Shown: positions 59,646 through 64,000 of the stretch, piece after piece
Layout: every line of letters starts with the position of its first letter
Position numbering within the stretch: the stretch's first letter is position 1
Assembly: GCF_000247695.1 (NCBI RefSeq)
Contig: NW_004624865.1
Location: forward strand, 3,686,332-3,750,331
Source of the DNA: Heterocephalus glaber
Taxonomy: Eukaryota > Chordata > Mammalia > Rodentia > Bathyergidae
DNA length: 64,000 nucleotides
Reading direction: 5' to 3'
Notes under the pieces: generated by a model
Database searches by the model: none
The model's input: the letters and a program-made list of their open reading frames with translations, nothing else
Told to the model about the DNA's origin: nothing
Translations under genes and position numbers: made by a program

Positions 59646-60149
59646 ATAAAAGAAATAATAAAGGTACAAGCTTCTACACAAGGTTAATGTGGTTATTTAC
59701 AGAACAGAAAGGCCAATGAATGAGTCAAAACAGGAAATGTCCAGGTATTAGTGGCAAAACCACATGAGGCATGCTATGAAGTTTGCCTTTTATTTTAAGA
59801 TTCTAGTTTAAGTGACATTTATATCTTGTCCATGTATTGCTGTAGTTGAAGCTATGAGTAATATTCTAATTAAAAAATATGTTTATAAGACTTCAGAATA
59901 TTTGGTTTCTTTGTAAAGATATAAATATATACATACAGCTTATGAAGCCCTGATTTATGGAATCAAGATTTCAGAATGATATCACTAAAAGGTATCTTGT
60001 AGAAAATGTAGTTGAATTTGTTATATTTAAATGGAAAAATGAGATAAATGAATTTATAAACAAAGTGAAGTAAAATATGCCTATATTAGAACACTAAAGA
60101 GAGTTGTTTTTGGAAGGCAGGTATAGAAGTGTCATAAAAAAACACATCT

Positions 60150-60470
60150 ACTTGTGTTGCTATTACAAAATTTTAAAACTGGGTAACTTTATAGAGAGCA
60201 CATGGTTCTGGAGCCTGGGAGTGTGAGAGCACAGTACCCTGGTCTGCAGAGGGGTCACCACATCATAATGTGGCAGCGGGCATCATATGGTCAGAGCGAG
60301 AGAGAGGCAGAGCGGTGGGAGGAAATCACAACATCAAGCCCATTATGTAACCTGCGTCCATCCATCACGAAGGCAGCTCATCCTTTCTCAAGAGTCGCAG
60401 CTCCTAACACTGTTTTACTAGGGATTAAGGTCCCAACCTAGGCTTTTTGGGAGCCACATTCAAACCATCT
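60150..60470 (-). mobile_element. MaLR-type LTR remnant
   Basis: 'gttgctattacaaaatttta', 'actgggtaactttatagag' and 'gggagccacattcaaaccat' follow a reverse-oriented MST/MLT1-like LTR. Confidence 0.5.
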
Positions 60471-60494
60471 CAGGGCACTTAGAATAAGAACCAT

Positions 60495-60560
60495 CTCCTG
60501 TGTATATGTATATGTGTATGTATATGTACAGGTACAGGTACAATATATGTATATTGACAA
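60495..60560. repeat. (GTATAT)-type simple repeat
   Basis: 'tgtatatgtatatgtgtatg' and variants for about 60 bp, immediately upstream of an ID. Confidence 0.8.
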
Positions 60561-60597
60561 GTAGTGAATCCGAGAGTTTAAGAATTAAACAATAATC

Positions 60598-60682
60598 CGG
60601 CCAGGGATTTAGCTCAGTGGTTCCACCGCCTGCCTCACAAGCTCAAGGACCTAAGTTTGATCCCGAGTACCAAAAAAAAAAA
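60598..60682 (+). mobile_element. ID SINE with 18-bp target-site duplication
   Basis: 'ggccagggatttagctcagt' (A box) and 'aagtttgatcccgagtacc' (B-box region), A13 tail. Direct repeats at 60580-60597 and 60683-60700 differ at one base. Confidence 0.95.
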
Positions 60683-60884
60683 AAGAATTAAGCAATAATC
60701 TTTCTCTACCTGAGTTTACGATGCATGTTTGCAAATCCCATGCCACCAGACTGGAAACGTAACTGAGGTCTCTTTCAGTGGCTCACCTATTCTCTTCCTG
60801 GTGTCCCTTTTAAGTTCTAGGGGACAAACCCTGTCCTACACCATGAATAGTACTGGAGAGAGGTGTTGTGTCCCCTGTCTTAGA

Positions 60885-61200
60885 TTGTCTTGGTCAGAGT
60901 GGGCTGCTGTAACCAAGTACGCTAGACTGGGTAATTTACAAACAAGAGAAATGTACTGCTCACAAATCTGGAGGCTGAGATGTCCATGATCAAGGTGCCA
61001 GCAGATTTGATGTCTTTGGTGGCACCTGCTCTACATCCTCACATTGGGGAAGGGACAGGACAAGCTCCTCATGGTCACTTCTATAAACCACTGATCCTAT
61101 TTATCATCAGATCTCCTCCCAAAGGCCCCACCTAATACCACACTAGGGATTAGGCTCAACATACAAAGTTTGGGGAGACTCAAACAACCTGACCACAGCC
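60885..61200 (-). mobile_element. MLT1-type LTR remnant
   Basis: 'gtgggctgctgtaaccaagt', 'aaatctggaggctgagatgt', 'caaggtgccagcagatttga' and 'caaaggccccacctaatacc' follow a reverse MLT1-like LTR. Confidence 0.65.
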
Positions 61201-61204
61201 ATCG

Positions 61205-62330
61205 TCAGAGGTCACAGCCTTCTGTCCACACTGACATGGGTAACACTATGCTTGTCCCCACCTGATGAGATGAGAGCCAGGCACTCCACCGGCTGTTGAT
61301 CATTTGAACTACCCAGGAGCCCACAGGAAATAATCTTGTGGTTTCTATGTCTCTCTCAGCAAGTTGATTTCCTAAACTGGCCCAAGGTTTTCTGCCTAAC
61401 AGCTCACTTCTGAGGGTAGGCTGCCTCTCTGGAAGTCTTCCATCCACCTCTTCTCCCCAGGGAGCTGCTCATCTCTCTAATATCATCTCTCCTATGTTCC
61501 TTTTCCTTCTGGGCAAGATAAAATTAAACATTATTCTGAATCTTTTCTATTTTTGCTAGGTCACCTAGATCTGCCACTTTCTTTCTCTGCATTCTGCTTG
61601 AAGACAGGAAGTCAATAGAGCAATAGGACATATTCGTGAAATGAAAGATCACATTAATAATATAAGAAAATATTTTCCCACTACAGATGATTTAATATAG
61701 AAAGTCATTTAAAGACACAAACTATTTGTTGATTCATCATGTTACAAGTCAATGTAATTTACTATGTCTGAAATAGGTTGCAATTCTATTTTCTAAATAT
61801 AAATTGTTCTCCTTCCCAAAATGCACAAACACTTTAGTATATAAACTATTGAGAATTTATATGTATGTTGTGGATCTCACACATGTACAGACAAAACCCA
61901 CATCTCAAGCATAGTAGCTAAGTCCTTATGGTCCCTCATGGATGTTAAGCTAAGCCAAATGATGGAAAAGTTTCATTTTTTGCAAGACATTCTTCCAGTT
62001 CCTTAAAGAGCAGAACTGGCCAGGTCCTTTATCAGCAGTGTGACAAAGTAGGAAAACCAAGAGGTTTTGAAATAATCAGATAAATGATACTTGCACAGAG
62101 TTGCATTCACAGACAAAATTACCTGATTGGCACTTCACCCCCAGGGTTTATTTAGATCTTTTTCTCAAATGAACGAACACCATCCACTCATTCATGCTAG
62201 TAGGTCACCAAATTCAAAGTTGCACGTGGTCACTATGAGAACCAAGCTGGTCACCAAGACCACCTAGATGAGATGACATGGGTGATTCAATGAGCTCTGG
62301 TCCAGCTGGAAGACAACTGGATTCACCCAA
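61205..62330. other. Unique DNA
   Basis: No gene or clear repeat is recognised. Confidence 0.45.
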
Positions 62331-62334
62331 CTTT

Positions 62335-62480
62335 CTTATGCCATGGACCTTTTGAACAATCTAGCAAAACCTCTCAACTCCTTCTCAGAGTAATGATATT
62401 TAAACATTAAAATATGACATGACATTTAAATGCACTAAAACAAATACAGAGACTTACAAAGGAAACTATACAGACTTACA
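62335..62480 (+). mobile_element. Ancient non-autonomous DNA repeat (hAT-like)
   Basis: 'ttatgccatggaccttttga', 'cttctcagagtaatgatatt' and 'cttacaaaggaaactat' follow a known mammalian-wide repeat of this type. Family from memory. Confidence 0.45.
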
Positions 62481-62484
62481 ATGT

Positions 62485-62880
62485 TGTATCAGTCAGTGCT
62501 CACTAAGAAGCAGATTTAATATAAGATATATAAATGTAAGTATTTACAAGGGAGTCTCACAATGGCCATGTACAGAGTCAGGTGTGGAAGGGTGCAGAAG
62601 GGCCTTCTGAGTGCAGGAGAGCCAATGGATCCAGTCTGGAGCTCACTGGAGAGTACTCTGCGAGTCCACATGAGGAACCAAAAGGGTCTGTGCTGGACAC
62701 CAGGAGATGAAGTCCAAGGTGAAGGTGAAGACTGTAGCTCCTCCAAAGAAACAGGAGGCTACAAGCCTCAGGGTGGAGCTTCCGGCTTCAGTAAATCCAT
62801 TCAGCCACCCAGAACTATGCTAAGCCAACCAGCTTGGCCTTTTATTCTCAAGTTAACACAACAGTTAACTATCACAGATG
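62485..62880 (-). mobile_element. Ancient LTR-type repeat, related to 2213-2766
   Basis: 'gtatcagtcagtgctcacta', 'gtatttacaagggagtctca' and 'caagttaacacaacagttaa' follow the same reverse LTR pattern as the block at 2213. Confidence 0.45.
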
Positions 62881-62971
62881 TTATACTAAAGTAAATTTTA
62901 AAGTTTTTTTTAAAAATGTAAACCATTGTCTCTTTGTTAAAGTTTCCATAGTTTTATTAGTTTGCTTTTGT

Positions 62972-63056
62972 TCTGGGGTGCTAGGGATTGCGCCTATGGT
63001 CCTGTTCCTGACCATCGTATAGTAATGCTCTCCCTCTCAGCTACACTCCCAGGCTT
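62972..63056 (-). mobile_element. Old ID SINE
   Basis: 'gtgctagggattgcgcctat' and 'ctcagctacactcccaggct' on + are reversed B- and A-box regions of a decayed ID. Confidence 0.6.
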
Positions 63057-63409
63057 GTGGATCTTATAAACATGATGCTCCACCAATGGTCTGACACTAC
63101 CATAACTTCAGAGTCGCAGTTGGCATAAACAGTATTTCCAGGTATCTACAATTGTAAGGTGATATGAGGAAAACCTGTCATCTTAGAAATTATAAATTAC
63201 CATGAGAGCTACAGCTGTAGTTTATTTACTCAACTCATAATAGAAAGAAATGATACATTTCTGTTGGTGCAAATGGGAAAAAGAAAACATGAAAGAAAAA
63301 ATTCCCAGACAAGTTCACAGGCTTCCTATCTATAGATCTGTTAGGAATCTGTGGACCTTGCTTGAGAATGGTTGTGCAGGAAAAACTGAATGATATTTGC
63401 ACAGAAGGA

Positions 63410-63958
63410 ATGATTGAAAGATATGCTAAATGTCTAAATTTTTTTTAAAACCCCACAACTTTCTACAGTAAAAGACATTGCCAAGAATGATAAGATAAAT
63501 GAGTTAAAAGGGAGGAGGAGTATTTTGAGTATCTTCAGGGTGATTAATGACAATATGTCTTTTAATGTACTAATTTTAAAAATGTAAACGTTATAGTATT
63601 TTATAATACCCCTCATTGGCCAAACTTTTCCATTTTCTGTCAAATGAAACCATGACAGTCTGTCCTTAGCACCCTAGTTCACTGGATCTGGCACTGTGCA
63701 ACTTCTGCCTCTTCCCCAAAGTCAAAATGAACATGAAAGGGAGAACTTTTACCCAATTCAAGACTTCAAAACAGCCAGGACAGTGCAACTAAAGACCCTC
63801 AGAGAGAAGACTGCAGAGCAGCTGTAAAAGTGGCAAAGATGGTGGCATGGGTGTGTTCAAAGTGAAGGGGGGATTTTGAGGTAGATTCATGGCCATGCAT
63901 CTTTTACTCTAATAAATTTAAAAATAATTTCATATTCATTGTATTTCTTGATCATACT
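63410..63958 (+). mobile_element. Mariner-derived element, copy 7 (direct-repeat architecture)
   Basis: The same layout as copy 3: inverted end ('gattgaaagatatgctaaat'), short 3' piece on plus (about 63470-63605), spacer, long arm plus (about 63680-63958) with 'accctagttcactggatctg' (shared TAG plus an extra T) and 'cagtgcaactaaagaccctc'. It is strongly decayed and makes no protein. Copies 3 and 7 define a subfamily separate from the head-to-head copies. Confidence 0.78.
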
Positions 63959-64000
63959 TCAAATAAGGAACTGTGAACGGACACAAGAAGAGTGGAGAGG

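Noticed and set aside
60598..60660. tRNA-like sequence with A and B boxes
   Set aside because: It is part of an ID SINE with an A tail and target-site duplication, not a tRNA gene; no cloverleaf acceptor stem closes.

Overview
The window is mammalian nuclear DNA and almost certainly comes from a rodent outside the mouse/rat group. The main evidence is the SINE content: about a dozen dimers in which a 7SL-derived B1 monomer is joined to a tRNA-derived ID monomer (B1-dID type), simple B1 copies, and many stand-alone ID copies with clear Pol III A and B boxes. This combination is known from squirrel-, dormouse- and beaver-related rodents. A beaver-like genome is my best guess, but the species cannot be fixed from the sequence. 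Low overall GC, CA/TG microsatellites, very old L1, L2, MIR and MaLR remnants, and a 495-base assembly gap inside a tetranucleotide satellite fit a draft mammalian scaffold.

I find no convincing protein-coding gene. Almost all open frames are chance frames, low-complexity translations, or pieces of L1 ORF2 and mariner transposase. Layout: 1-265 is an L1 3' end; 271-2200 is mostly unique DNA with a CpG cluster; 2.2-10.4 kb holds LTR, SINE and L1 debris plus a 226-codon open frame with splice-like borders (4986-5688); 10.4-15.1 kb has two mariner-derived fold-back elements, the second split by a solo LTR; 15.1-30.2 kb mixes HAL1/L1, L2, MIR, MaLR and two more mariner copies; 30-36 kb is mostly unique; 36.06-37.39 kb is a younger L1 3' end with a tandemly doubled 3' UTR; 40.2-43.9 kb is one ancient L1 carrying nested LTR and ID insertions; 44 kb holds an LTR with repeated CCAAT boxes; 49.7-50.3 kb is the best CpG-island/promoter candidate; 52.5-53.2 kb, 59.1-59.6 kb and 63.4-63.96 kb are further mariner copies; 54.3-55.4 kb is a GGAT satellite containing the gap; 55.4-56.9 kb is repeat-poor and looks like a conserved non-coding block.

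The most distinctive system is a family of seven short, non-autonomous mariner elements covering about 3.6 kb (over 5% of the window). Each combines duplicated 3' ends of a mariner transposase gene, mostly head to head, so the element can fold back on itself. Six of seven carry the same TAG stop in the HPPYSPDLAP motif, and nearly all arms carry the same one-base deletion after the KED residues. The family must therefore have spread as an already dead, trans-mobilised unit. ID and LTR insertions inside the copies, with clear target-site duplications, give a relative time order. All family names are from memory of consensus patterns; no search was run.
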